Source: CAVZCK01 sp963798805 (GTDB taxonomy: Bacteria; Pseudomonadota; Alphaproteobacteria; Rhizobiales; Rhodomicrobiaceae). From it: a stretch of 64,000 nt of DNA. The notes below the pieces were generated by a model. That model was given only the letters and a program-made list of their open reading frames with translations, searched no databases and was not told where the DNA came from. Numbering within the stretch: the first letter of the stretch is position 1; every line of letters begins with the position of its first letter. The stretch lies in the NCBI GenBank assembly GCA_963798805.1, contig CAWCVC010000005.1, positions 310,001 to 374,000 on the forward strand. The letters are read 5' to 3'. Below are positions 26,532 through 35,996 of this stretch, one piece after another. A program made the translations under genes and the position numbers.

Positions 26532-27692
26532 GTGCACTGACGCAAACAGAGGATTCACACGCGGCCTAGTTCGTGCGATTCTGCTGATATGGCACAAACC
26601 GTCAGCATCATCATCGCCTCTGAGGACCGCGCGCGTTTGGCGGCGGTTATTGAGGATCGCAACAGCGCGCAGAAGCACGTTCAGCGGGCACGGATCGTTC
26701 TTCTTTCGGCAGACAGGCTGCCCGTTCTGGAGGTGGCGAGGCAGATCGGTGGCAGTCGCCCGGCGGTGTGGCGCTGGCAGTTGCGATATGCCGAGCAAGG
26801 GGTGGATGGCCTCTTGCGGGACAAGACGCGCAAGCCGGGTAAAGCCCCTGTTCAGTTGGAGACCGTGGCCAGGGTGCTGGCGCTGCCATGCTCCGAGCCA
26901 CCCCATAACGCGACGCATTGGACCGGCCGGGCGGTCGCCAAGGCTGTCGGCGTCAGCTTGCGGACGGTGCAACGCATCTGGGATGGGCATCGCCTTCAAC
27001 CTCACCGCTTACGCACCTTCAAGATGTCCAACGATCCCGCCTTTGCCGCGAAAGTGGAGGATGTCGTCGGCCTGTACATGGAGCCGCCCTGTCATGCCGT
27101 GGTGCTGTCCATCGATGAGAAAAGCCAGATTCAGGCGCTCGATCGCACGCAACCCGGCCTTCCGCTGAAGCCCGGCAAATGCGCAACCATGACCCACGAT
27201 TATAAGCGGAATGGCACCACCACCCTGTTCGCCGCGCTCAATATTCTCGATGGCACCGTGTTGGGGCGTTGCATGCAAAAGCACCGGCATCAGGAGTTTA
27301 TCAAGTTCCTCAATGCGGTGGAGCGCGCCGTTCCGGCGGGAAAGGTCATCCATGCCATCCTCGACAATTACGCCACCCACAAGCATCCCAAGGTCAAGCA
27401 ATGGCTGGCCGACAATCCGCGCTGGGTCTTCCACTTCACGCCCACATCCGCATTCCCCGCCTTCGCGGGGACAGGCTCTGGCTCAACGCCGTCGAGGGCT
27501 TCTTCTCAGTCATCACCCGAAGGCGCATCCGTCGCGGCGTCTTCAAATCCATCGCCGAATTGGAAGATGCCATCCGCCGCTACATCCGCGATCACAACGG
27601 TCACCCCAAGCCCTTTGTCTGGACGAAATCCGCCAAAGAAATTTTCGGCAAACTCAAGCGCCTGCCTGCACCATCTGAATGAGTCAGTGCAC
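26532..27692 (+). mobile_element. IS630-family element
   Basis: Ends GTGCACTGAC (26532-26541) and GTCAGTGCAC (27683-27692), with TA on both outer sides (26530-26531 and 27693-27694), as expected for IS630/Tc1-type insertion at TA. The target TA is the centre of the CTAG duplication of IS1182, so IS630 arrived after IS1182. Confidence 0.92.
26589..27682 (+). pseudogene. IS630 transposase, frameshifted by a short palindromic insert
   Basis: It begins MAQTVSIIIASEDRARLAAV with an HTH region (LEVARQIGGSRPAVWRWQLR, about 50-70). The catalytic domain has VLSIDEKSQIQALDRTQP (first Asp) and HAILDNYATHKHPKVKQW (second Asp). After HFTPTSA the frame is lost: about 23 extra bases including CCCCGCCTTCGCGGGG occupy 27453-27478. 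The reading then resumes in another frame as LNAVEGFFSVITRRRIRRG with the final Glu. Without the insert the protein would be about 356 residues, family-typical. Confidence 0.9.
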
Positions 27693-27696
27693 TAGC

Positions 27697-27912
27697 TACG
27701 CCCCAATCATCACATGCCGCGACCTGTGTTTCGCATTCCACGCCAAGTCCTAACCGTTCTTATGCGTCCGAGCAGGCTATCTTCTTTCCGTTCTTGCTGG
27801 GCGAGGTGATCCGTCCTGTGCGGACACGTCCGGCAGGCTGATCGGCTCGAGTACGCTGTCGACGCGCTGAAGGTGGATGGTCCGGGCTCCTGGGGCGGTC
27901 ATGCCCCACCAT
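27697..27912. other. spacer holding the left end of an IS1380 element
   Basis: No gene recognised. It joins the former IS1182 target (CTAG-CTACGCCCC) to the 3' end of the IS1380 transposase; the IS1380 terminal repeat could not be fixed by eye. Confidence 0.4.
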
Positions 27913-29280
27913 TCATGGCCCGGACGATTGCAGCCGGAAGGCAACGAGGCTGAACAGCTCGGCCTCCGGGCAGCACGAGGCGAGTGCCACACGGATGCGG
28001 CTCGCGGTCTCGACGAAACGTCCGGCGATTTTCAGCAGGCGCAGGCGAATGCTGGCGAACTCGCTTTGCCGCAAAGGATGCCAGGACGGCACGCAATCGC
28101 GCACATCGAGCATCAGCCAATAGGCGGCGGTGTGCAGAATGAGCCGCATCTGATTAGCAAGCGGCGATCGGCAGCTGGTGCGATCGGATGCGAGTTGCGC
28201 TTTATGTTGCTTGATCAGATTCTCTGCCTGTCCCCTCTCGCAGTAGAGGGTCGCATAGATGTGCTCGGCGTTGCCTTTCGCCAGCGAGGTGACGGCATAG
28301 CGGATGTCGAGCCCGCGGCGGAGCATGTCGTCCTCATGACTGGCGCTCGCCTCGATACGTGCCACAACACGGCGCTCCCTGGCCCAGGATTTTGCCGCAT
28401 AGCGCGTTTCGGCGAAGCCGCGCAGAACGGCAAGTTGCTCCTCGGCGCGGCGCGTCCGGATATCATCGGCCTCCGGTTCGACCAAGCGGTCGAGCACGGT
28501 ATTGCCAGCAAAGCCGAAGACATAGTCGATGCCATTGGCCTCACACCAGCTCATAACTTCTTCTCGGCCGTAGTGACTATCGCCACGAATGGTGATGCGC
28601 GTATCGGACCAATGCCGGCGAATGCGATTGATCAGACGGCGCAGTAATCCACGGACTTCCTTGCCTGAGGGCGTCTTGCCCGGACGCAGGATCATGGTGA
28701 CCGGGCGGCCCGTCGCTGTCTCATAGATGTGGATCGGCAGAAAGCAGCGCTCGTCGTAATGGGCGTTCCATTCCGACAGTTTCTGATGACCGTGCACCAC
28801 GTCGAGCGTGTCATCGATGTCCAGCACCACCGATGCCGGCGGCATCTTGTAGCTCCGGCACCAGATGTCGACGAGCGCATAGGTCAGGCGGATGATCTCC
28901 TTCAGCGTCGGCGCGTTCTCCCAGCGCGAGATGGTCGGCTGCGAGCATAGATCATTGCCCGTGTCGGGCAGCCGCCCGCAGGCAAGCTTGAAGGCGGCAT
29001 CGCAGCGCAGCCAGTCGAAGTCATTGCCATCCGCGTAGCCGCAGGCGATCGCCAACATGCGCCCTTTCAGTATGTCCTCAACTGTGTGCGTAATATGCGC
29101 CCGATCGCGCCGGTCGGCGATCAAAGCAGCGAGAGTTTGGGAGAGAGCCCGCCGACGCTCGGCAAGCGCGAGCAGCATGACGCCGCTGTCGGAGGAGAGA
29201 CGACCGCCATCGAAGGCAGCTGTGACTTTCTTGCGCGACACGGCTGGATAGGGAACGGTGAGCGGGCTATCGTCGGTCAT
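27913..29280 (-). CDS. IS1380-family transposase, element 1
   Basis: A 455-residue transposase starting MTDDSPLTVPYPAVSRKKVT at 29280. Family segments: FDGGRLSSDSGVMLLALAER at the N-terminus, LDIDDTLDVVHGHQKLSEWN (first Asp), ITIRGDSHYGREEVMSW (second Asp), and ENLIKQHKAQLASDRTSC (Glu), in DDE order. The frame is intact and may be functional. It lies downstream of the broken glycosyltransferase gene whose 3' end it cuts. It is only distantly similar to the second IS1380 transposase in the window, so the two are separate arrivals. Confidence 0.92.
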   Translation of the reverse strand: MTDDSPLTVPYPAVSRKKVTAAFDGGRLSSDSGVMLLALAERRRALSQTLAALIADRRDRAHITHTVEDILKGRMLAIACGYADGNDFDWLRCDAAFKLACGRLPDTGNDLCSQPTISRWENAPTLKEIIRLTYALVDIWCRSYKMPPASVVLDIDDTLDVVHGHQKLSEWNAHYDERCFLPIHIYETATGRPVTMILRPGKTPSGKEVRGLLRRLINRIRRHWSDTRITIRGDSHYGREEVMSWCEANGIDYVFGFAGNTVLDRLVEPEADDIRTRRAEEQLAVLRGFAETRYAAKSWARERRVVARIEASASHEDDMLRRGLDIRYAVTSLAKGNAEHIYATLYCERGQAENLIKQHKAQLASDRTSCRSPLANQMRLILHTAAYWLMLDVRDCVPSWHPLRQSEFASIRLRLLKIAGRFVETASRIRVALASCCPEAELFSLVAFRLQSSGP

Positions 29281-29851
29281 GGCGGGTGTGGCTCTGCGCT
29301 GCGGCGCGCATAGGATGGCTGCGACACCCATTTCCTACGCAAGTTCAATGCCTTGCGCCACATTCGCCAGCGCAATTTCTAACTGCGGCTGAATAAGATC
29401 GGCTAAGCGCGAACTTTGCCGTGCCTTGGGCAATCTTAATATCAATCCCTTTCGCGATGCATTGAGCGTTAAAATGCCAATCTTCATGGGAATATATCCT
29501 ATCGCAACCGCTGAACAAAGCGTTTCTGAACGTTGAATGATTGCCGAATACACATGATACGAATGGATGAGTAGCAAAAAAAGTCAATTCTCCGATATTC
29601 GCTAGAGGATAATATTTGCAAATATGGTATTTATTTCCAAAACTGACGCAATATTCTGGGACGATCAACGCACCTTGTTCGCTTTCGATGACACTCCGGG
29701 CCATCATCGAATACATGTTAGCCGACACCAGATCGTCCGCATCTGCCAACGCCACAAACTGGCCGCTCGCCGCGTTAACGCCGTCATTCCGTGAAGCTCC
29801 CAGATCCCCATTATCGACTTCAAGACGGCAAACATTTTTGAACGCACTTAG

Positions 29852-31464
29852 CCCGGAAAATTCATGGCGGTTTGGCGGATGTAGCTTAACCCTTTGACCT
29901 CGCGTAGGATTTGGTTGCTGAAGCCGATCCGCGCGATTTTCAAGGGAGCCCATCCGCCATGGACAATCCTATGCTGCCTGCCAGGCCTGTCACCGGTTCT
30001 TGGCAAGTCTGTTGTAGCGCGCTTTGACGGCGGGCAAATGTCATCAGATGCAGGGGTGCTGGTGCTGCGGGAAATCGAGCAACGCCTTCGCATCGCCGAG
30101 CGGGTGGCCAGCTGTCTCAACGATCCGCGAGCCCCAGCCCAAGTGGTTCACGGCGTCGCCGACATGATCCGGTTCCGCATGCTGATGATCGCTTCCGGCT
30201 ATGAGGACGGCAACGATGCCTCGGCCCTGCGATCCGATCCTGCGTTCAAGCTGGGACAGGGGGTTCTGCCTTCCAGCCCCGACCCGGCTTCGCAGCCGAC
30301 CCTCTCGCGCCTGGAGAATTGGCCCGATCTTCGTTCGCTCAGGCTCATGGGGCAGGCGCTCGTCGATCTCTATTGCGCGTCCTATGCCCGGGTACCGAAG
30401 CGCATTGTGCTCGATCTCGACGACACCTTCGATGCCCTGCACGGCGGGCAGCAGCTTCGCTTGTTCAATGCCCATTACGACGAATACGGTTTCCAGCCGA
30501 TTATTGTGTTCGACGGCGACGGACGGTTCGTGACCGCCATGCTACGTCCGGCCAAGCGTCCCAAGGGCGTGGAAATCGCCAAGTTCCTCCGCCGTCTGCT
30601 GAGGGCGATCCGGGCCAACTGGCCCGCCACGCAAATTCTGATCCGCGCCGACAGCCACTACTGCTGCCCCGAGGTGATCGATTTCTGCCGGGCGAACGGC
30701 CTCGACTTCATCTTCGGCGTTGCCCCGACCACCACCCTGCGCCGCCATGTCGAAGCGTTGGAGGTCAGCACCCAGGCGCGCTTTGAGGCCGGCGCGAAGA
30801 CGGCCAAGCTGCGACGCTTCAAGGAGTTCTACGACGGCGCCGCAAGCTGGAGCCGCGTCGAGCGCATCATAGCGCGTGTCGAGGCTGGCGAGGAGGGAAC
30901 CGATACGCGGTTCATCGTCACCAATCTCGCAGGCGGCAAGGCAAAGACGCTTTACCAGGACGTCTATTGCCGCCGAGGCCGTGCGGAAAATCATATCAAA
31001 TCCTGGAAAACCCATATCGCCGCCGACCGAACGTCCTGCAGCAAGGCGACCGCCAACCAGTTCCGCCTGTTCCTGCATGCCGGCGCCTATTGGCTGCTTT
31101 GGGCCTTGCGCACCGCGATGCCGAAGCGCTCGGCCTGGCGCGTGGCGCAGTTCGATACCTTGCGCCTGAGGCTCGTCAAGATCGCCGCGCGTGTGGTCGA
31201 GATGAAAACGCAGATCCGCCTTCACTTGCCGACGGCGTGTCCCTATCAAGCGATCCTGCGAACCGTTCTCGGACGCCTGCCACGTCTGGTTACCTGACCG
31301 GCGGGGCGCCGATGCCCCCGACTGCACCCGTCCCCGTCAACCCGAAAATGCGCCATGCCACCGGCCGCTCTCAAAGCGATGTGCGTCTGCATGCTCACAA
31401 TCCGGAAATCACCAACACGCGACGCGGAACTCAGCCAAACCGGAACCGCCATGAATAAACCGGG
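29852..31464 (+). mobile_element. IS1380-family element 2
   Basis: A 1,613-bp element. Ends CCCGGAAAATTCATGGCGG and, on the minus strand, CCCGGTTTATTCATGGCGG. Target duplication TTAG at 29848-29851 and 31465-31468, inside the glycosyltransferase gene. Confidence 0.93.
29959..31297 (+). pseudogene. IS1380-family transposase, element 2, with early frameshift
   Basis: The expected start MDNPMLPARPVTG (29959) and the body LGKSVVARFDGGQMSSDAGV are in different frames; an extra T around 29999 separates them. The body frame can only be entered from a non-ATG codon upstream (TTG at 29894). The catalytic residues remain: VLDLDDTFDALHGGQQL, ILIRADSHYCCPEVIDF and ENHIKSWKTHIAADRTSC. So the protein is either silent through this slip or is expressed from the alternative start. 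Confidence 0.8.
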
Positions 31465-31800
31465 TTAGGTCGCACTCATCAAACACGTTCCTTGTGTCGT
31501 CGTCAGAACAATCGAAGACCGCGACCAACTCTGAAGAATAACCAGATTGTGTAGAATGTCGGGAGGCTGCGACTATCGACAATAGTGTTCGACGCAAATA
31601 GAGCGCTTCACGATGGATATTTAGAATAACCGATATATCGATCGCGCCTGGTTGGATAAATGAGGTAATCATATTCATCTGTTGCGTTAACGTTCACCAG
31701 CGCGCACGTGTCCGGCAGCACATATTCCGCAGCGCCTAGCGAGATCTTTGTGCCTCGGCGGATTCGTATGCCATTTCAAGATTTGAAGGCCCAGAAGTCT

Positions 31801-32970
31801 TCAGGCCACGGATGCGACGCTTTTGCAAAACGCGTCCAGCCGCGCAGCCTGGAGATGGATGTCAAAGCGAGCTTGCGTTCGCTCACGCCCGGCGCGGGCG
31901 AGCTCGCAACGCAAACGGTCGTCCCGGATCACCTTTTTGATCGCCGCGGCAATCGCTCCCGGCGTCACGGCCGGCAGCATGAGCGCCGTGTCCCCGCTGA
32001 TTTCCATAAGGCCGCCCGTTCCGGAACTGATCACCGCAGCCGCGCCGGCATGCGCCTCGAGCGCGGTGCGTCCAAACGGCTCGATCCATTTAGACGGGAC
32101 AAGGGCGATGGCGGCACGCTCGAAAGCCGTCTTGATTTCGCTGAACGGGCGCTGCACCTCGATGGCGGCCCGCCCGCCGAGGGACGAAAGTGCCGTCCGT
32201 ACACTGCGGAAATAATCCGGGTGTACTTCAACATTGGAGAGAATGAAGCGAAGCTGCCAATCGCGAAACTGCGGCAGCACCATAGCCGCGGCACGCGCCG
32301 CTTCGAGTACACCCTTCTCGGGTGCACAACGCCCGACATAGACAATTTCCTTAGAACGGTCCTGCGCCGGCCGCCAGGCGCTGAATTCCAGCCCGTTATT
32401 GACCACGACGCTTGGAAGATCGATCTCCGGCCAGGCGTCGGCGAAGGCTTGCGCACACGCCTTGCTGACATGGATGATGCCGGCGAGTTGCTGGTAGCGG
32501 CGTCTTCTCAGCGTTCGGTGAATGACTTCGTTCACACCGCCGCCGGCATTGTAGCCTTTCTGGAAACTGTGCGTATGAAGAACAATTTTGACGCGGGGCA
32601 GTCTCCGCGCGATCGCCGCCGCGGTCGGCAGATGCTGTTGCACGACAATGAGGTCCGGGCGGTCGCAAAGAGCCGCGCGGGCAACCGAATTGGCGCGGGT
32701 AAAAGTCGCAGCCGCCTTCCCTCTCGGCAAGCGATCAACATTGAACCCCGGGAAAACATCGTCAACTTGTTCGGCAAAGATCCGGGTGGCGCTCTGCAAC
32801 CGGCTCGCGCTGACGAGATCGCGCACGCATAGATCGATCGATGTCGCGCGCGACGCCCCGAAATACATGTTGCGCGGCATGACCTGAAAAACGGTCAGAC
32901 CGACGCCACCCGCTCTTCCACCAGCCCCGTCATGATGCCCGGCGTTATACGCATCGCGCAGCATTCGCAT
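31801..32970 (-). CDS. GT4 family glycosyltransferase
   Basis: A GT-B fold transferase, 389 residues from the first ATG; the fold begins at GLTVFQVMPRNMYFGASRAT, so a start at one of the inner codons is possible. The N-terminal domain has PDLIVVQQHLPTAAAIARRL and KIVLHTHSFQKGYN. The C-terminal domain has EIVYVGRCAPEKGVLEAARA and the nucleotide-sugar-binding EX7E-type signature (IEPFGRTALEAHAGAAAVIS), then GTGGLMEISGDTALML. No signal or membrane segment. It would elongate a surface glycan. It lies 122 nt upstream of the broken GT2 gene, in the same direction; with the intact GT2 gene at 22.5 kb it marks the remains of a polysaccharide locus. Confidence 0.9.
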   Translation of the reverse strand: MRMLRDAYNAGHHDGAGGRAGGVGLTVFQVMPRNMYFGASRATSIDLCVRDLVSASRLQSATRIFAEQVDDVFPGFNVDRLPRGKAAATFTRANSVARAALCDRPDLIVVQQHLPTAAAIARRLPRVKIVLHTHSFQKGYNAGGGVNEVIHRTLRRRRYQQLAGIIHVSKACAQAFADAWPEIDLPSVVVNNGLEFSAWRPAQDRSKEIVYVGRCAPEKGVLEAARAAAMVLPQFRDWQLRFILSNVEVHPDYFRSVRTALSSLGGRAAIEVQRPFSEIKTAFERAAIALVPSKWIEPFGRTALEAHAGAAAVISSGTGGLMEISGDTALMLPAVTPGAIAAAIKKVIRDDRLRCELARAGRERTQARFDIHLQAARLDAFCKSVASVA

Positions 32971-33511
32971 GCCCGAACTTTCACCCCCATCTAAAGTGCC
33001 ATGCGCGCTCTGTCTTGCGTCCGCGGAGAAGCCTTATGAGAAGAAAGCGACGCGGATGCTTTGGAGAGCAATGGCGCTCAGACGAACCAGGCCTAAGTCG
33101 ACGCACTCCTTGCAAGCGACACGGGGAGCCGGCGTCAGCAGCCGTCCCCCTCGCGTGCTTTCGCCGCCCGGGCTCCGGTGCCGCCTCTATCATCGACAGG
33201 CAAACTCACCATGACTATCATCTGAAATGATTTTGTTGTTGCAGCCGGCGGTCTCGATTCGAGGTTGGAGCGCAGGCTTACGTATTCGGATGAGTCGACA
33301 CGCGGAGGCCGAAACTGATCCAACACCGCCGGCGGGATTTGGATCAGAAGGCGACGGGCATCCACCGGATGCCGCAGGCTCCTTTCACACCGCCGTCAAA
33401 TCCGATCACGCGTCGCTGAACGGCTCTTTCATCCGAATGACCGCTCCATATCTCTCATGTCATAGAGCCGAAATCGGCTCCGTGAATGAACGATAACGAC
33501 AGGTGATCATC
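32971..33511. other. intergenic, no gene seen
   Basis: 541 bp with only antisense-like short frames. It holds a perfect 7-bp inverted repeat (GAGCCGA-AA-TCGGCTC, 33465-33480) 32 nt upstream of the next small gene; it could be a regulator site. Confidence 0.4.
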
Positions 33512-33670
33512 ATGAGAAAATTCCTACGCCCCCCGATTATTGCGCTCGCCATCCTCGGCACCGCTTCGGTGGCTTCGGCCGCTCCGAGACATTATTCGGG
33601 CGATGGCTATAGCACTCAGTCACTTGATGCGCAGCTCGACTTCTGGCGTCAGTTCGCCGACCAAGGCTAA
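33512..33670 (+). CDS. 52-residue exported peptide
   Basis: The frame begins MRKFLRPPIIALAILGTASV and continues ASAAPRHYSGDGYSTQSLDA to LDFWRQFADQG. Lys/Arg, a 15-residue hydrophobic core and an ASAAP cleavage site make a clear Sec signal peptide, leaving a mature peptide of about 29 residues. A short AGGTG lies 10 nt before the ATG. The family is unknown to me. It stands alone between glycosyltransferase and small hypothetical genes; its FW-x6-G end resembles those of two other small exported proteins in the window. Confidence 0.65.
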   Translation: MRKFLRPPIIALAILGTASVASAAPRHYSGDGYSTQSLDAQLDFWRQFADQG

Positions 33671-33748
33671 GTCGCGATAGCTCGATTTTGAGACGCGCGC
33701 CGGCCCTGCATTCTCATCGGCCACCGGTCGGTTCAATTCTAGCGGAAG

Positions 33749-34048
33749 TCACGACAGGTATCCGGCCGCGTTTCCTCCTTTATGTTCCTGTTGATCGAGA
33801 ATTTCGGCCGCAACCATTGCAGCCTGAGCCAGCCGGCGGATCGCCTCGCGATCACGGATGAGTATAATTCTGCCAGCGAACAGGTCGCCGCCCGCGCTGT
33901 CTTGCATAAGCGCGATTTGCAGACAGCCGTCATCCAAGTCGCGCTCGACGTGCAGGCTCCAATGGGGGTGAGCTTCATCGTTGGTCGAAATGAGCACTGA
34001 AATGTCATCTTCAGCAAGCTCGGCAATAATTTCGTCAGCAGTTTTCAT
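33749..34048 (-). CDS. hypothetical protein, 99 aa
   Basis: An acidic 99-residue protein (MKTADEIIAELAEDDISVLI) with alternating strand/helix character (HWSLHVERDLDDGCLQIALM, then AAMVAAEILDQQEHKGGNAA). No signal peptide or membrane helix. No known domain recognised. Base composition at third codon positions fits a real gene. It is upstream of, and transcribed away from, the ISAzo13 insertion. Confidence 0.55.
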   Translation of the reverse strand: MKTADEIIAELAEDDISVLISTNDEAHPHWSLHVERDLDDGCLQIALMQDSAGGDLFAGRIILIRDREAIRRLAQAAMVAAEILDQQEHKGGNAAGYLS

Positions 34049-34233
34049 GATGCTGTCTCATCGGTCGGATCCGAAAGCTCGGCCTCTAGCCGGTCCGACA
34101 TGACGCGGCCCGAGGCTGGTCGTTCGCGCGACAGTCACGCCGTTTCTTAACATCCGAGCGGACCGAATTATTCAGCAGACCATGTGCGCGAGCGGCGGCG
34201 GCGGCTCGGGCGTCGGGATCTCGTCGATCCTAA

Positions 34234-35568
34234 GGACATCTCGAACAATAACTAAATCGCGATCCGTGTACGTGCGACGGTGTGACTCAGCCTGCTGGGA
34301 TTCCGGATCTGGGCGAACAAGGGTATGTCGGTTGCATGATCGACGAGGACGCCATTCAATATCGCTGGGACACGGTCGGCATCCGGCTCGACGAGCGGGG
34401 GCGGCGCCTGTTCGCAGCGGCCGAGGTGCGGACCGCCGGCTGGGGCGGTCTTGCGGTTGTCGCGCGGATCACCGGGCTCGCCCGCTCGACGATCAATCGC
34501 GGCGAGGACGATCTCGATGCGAAGCCGTTGGCGAAGGGGCAGGTTCGTCGCTGCGGTGGCGGACGCCGGGCCGTTGCCGAAACGGATCCAGAGCTTGTGC
34601 CCGAGCTCAAGCGCCTTGTCGAGCCTGCAACCCTCGGCGATCCTATACGGCCTCTGATCTGGGTGTCGAAGAGCATGGACAAGCTGGCCGAGACGTTGAC
34701 GGCGATGGGGCACCCGATCAGCGCCGATACCGTGCGCAAGGAGCTGGTGAAGCTCGGCTTCTCGCGCCAGCACAATCGCAAGGCGGATGAAGGCGCAAGG
34801 CATCCCGACCGCAACGCACAGTTCGAGCACATCAACATGAAGGTCGTTGCGGCGCAGGCAGCCGGACAACCGGTCATCTCGGTCGATACGAAGAAGAAAG
34901 AGCTGGTCGGCAACTTCAAGAATGGTGGTTCCGACTATCGGCCCAAGGGCAACCCGCAGCGTGTGAACGTGCACGATTTCGTCGACAAGGAGCTCGGCAA
35001 AGCGGTGCCTTACGGCGTCTATGACGTGGCGGCCAATGCCGGATTCGTCAGTGTCGGGATCACCAGCGACACGGCCGAGTTCGCCGTCGAGGCGATCCGC
35101 AGCTGGCTCGGACGGATGGGACGTCAGCGCTATCCAAAGGCGCAAGAGCTGACGATCACGGCGGACTGCGGCGGCTCGAACGGCGCGCGCGTGCGACTCT
35201 GGAAGGTCGAGTTGCAGAAGTTTGCCGACGAGACTGGGCTCGTGCTCCACGTCCACCACTATCCGCCGGGCACGTCCAAATGGAATAAGATCGAGCACCG
35301 CATGTTTTGCTACATCACGCAGAACTGGCGTGGCCGTCCGCTAACGGATCGTCTCGCAATCGTCGAGCTGATTGGCGCCACGACGACAAAGGCTGGACTG
35401 AAGGTCGAATGTGCGCTCGATACCCGCACCTATGAGAAGGGCATCAAGGTCAGTCACGCCGAAATGGAGCGGCTCGACATAACAGGCGATGATTTCCATC
35501 CCGAATGGAACTACACAATCAAACCAAGACAACCAGGGTTTTCGTAGCAGTTATTGTTCGGAGTGTCC
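34234..35568 (+). mobile_element. ISAzo13-family element
   Basis: A 1,335-bp element. Ends GGACATCTCGAACAATAACT and, on the minus strand, GGACACTCCGAACAATAACT (3 mismatches), flanked by TAA at 34231-34233 and 35569-35571. Confidence 0.9.
34336..35547 (+). CDS. ISAzo13-family transposase
   Basis: A 403-residue transposase from the ATG at 34336 (MIDEDAIQYRWDTVGIRLDE); an ATG at 34282 is also in frame. Family landmarks: WGGLAVVARITGLARSTINR (HTH, about 38-57), VISVDTKKKELVGNFKNGG with the first Asp, ELTITADCGGSNGARVRLWK with the second, and HHYPPGTSKWNKIEHRMFCY with the Glu. The frame is uninterrupted and the element has intact ends, so it may be active. Confidence 0.92.
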   Translation: MIDEDAIQYRWDTVGIRLDERGRRLFAAAEVRTAGWGGLAVVARITGLARSTINRGEDDLDAKPLAKGQVRRCGGGRRAVAETDPELVPELKRLVEPATLGDPIRPLIWVSKSMDKLAETLTAMGHPISADTVRKELVKLGFSRQHNRKADEGARHPDRNAQFEHINMKVVAAQAAGQPVISVDTKKKELVGNFKNGGSDYRPKGNPQRVNVHDFVDKELGKAVPYGVYDVAANAGFVSVGITSDTAEFAVEAIRSWLGRMGRQRYPKAQELTITADCGGSNGARVRLWKVELQKFADETGLVLHVHHYPPGTSKWNKIEHRMFCYITQNWRGRPLTDRLAIVELIGATTTKAGLKVECALDTRTYEKGIKVSHAEMERLDITGDDFHPEWNYTIKPRQPGFS

Positions 35569-35571
35569 TAA

Positions 35572-35996
35572 GCACCTCCGGACCGCCGATGGCATGCATC
35601 CGCACTGCTTTCATTTCGGTACCGATCGTTGAATGCTGACTTTCTGCCCCGCTTCGTCTGGGAGCCGCGGCTCTTCATGAAAACGACAGCTGAAAAATGC
35701 CGGTTCCCGCGCGTCCAGCAGGCGTCAGGGCATTCATTCCTTCGGCAAAAGCCAAGCAACAACCCAATGCATGGAATGTTTGGATCCCCGCTTGCCGGTG
35801 AGTTCGAAACTTTTGTAATCAGTGACGGCTTTCGTCCGAGATTCTTGGCTCGCTTCCCACCGGCGGGTTTCGTGCTCGTCTCGAGGAGGCTCGCGCAGCA
35901 TCTCGGAGAAACAGCGCATCATGGCTTTCAGGCACATCCTCCCACAAAGCCCTCTTGTTCGAACGGGCAGCATCCTCAGAGTTGTGGCCAGTTGAG
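35572..35996. other. intergenic, no gene seen
   Basis: 425 bp between ISAzo13 and the AbrB-type gene. Frames on either strand lack domain or codon signals. No repeat or terminator noted. Confidence 0.4.

Larger units (their letters stand above)
29338..31678 (-). pseudogene. GT2 glycosyltransferase split by IS1380 element 2
   Basis: The 5' part (31678-31465) reads DISVILNIHREALYLRRTLL and LVAVFDCSDDDTRNVFDECD. The 3' part (29847 downward) continues FKNVCRLEVDNGDLGASRND, FVALADADDLVSANMYSMMA (DxD-type motif) and DRIYSHEDWHFNAQCIAKGI (ED motif). Removing the element and one TTAG copy restores the frame through the joint, giving DLSAFKNV. Near 29410 the frame seems to shift (LADLIQPQLEIALANVAQGI in the next frame) and the gene is cut off near IS1380 element 1. 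It follows the GT4 gene in the same direction, so both probably belonged to one surface-polysaccharide operon. Confidence 0.85.
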
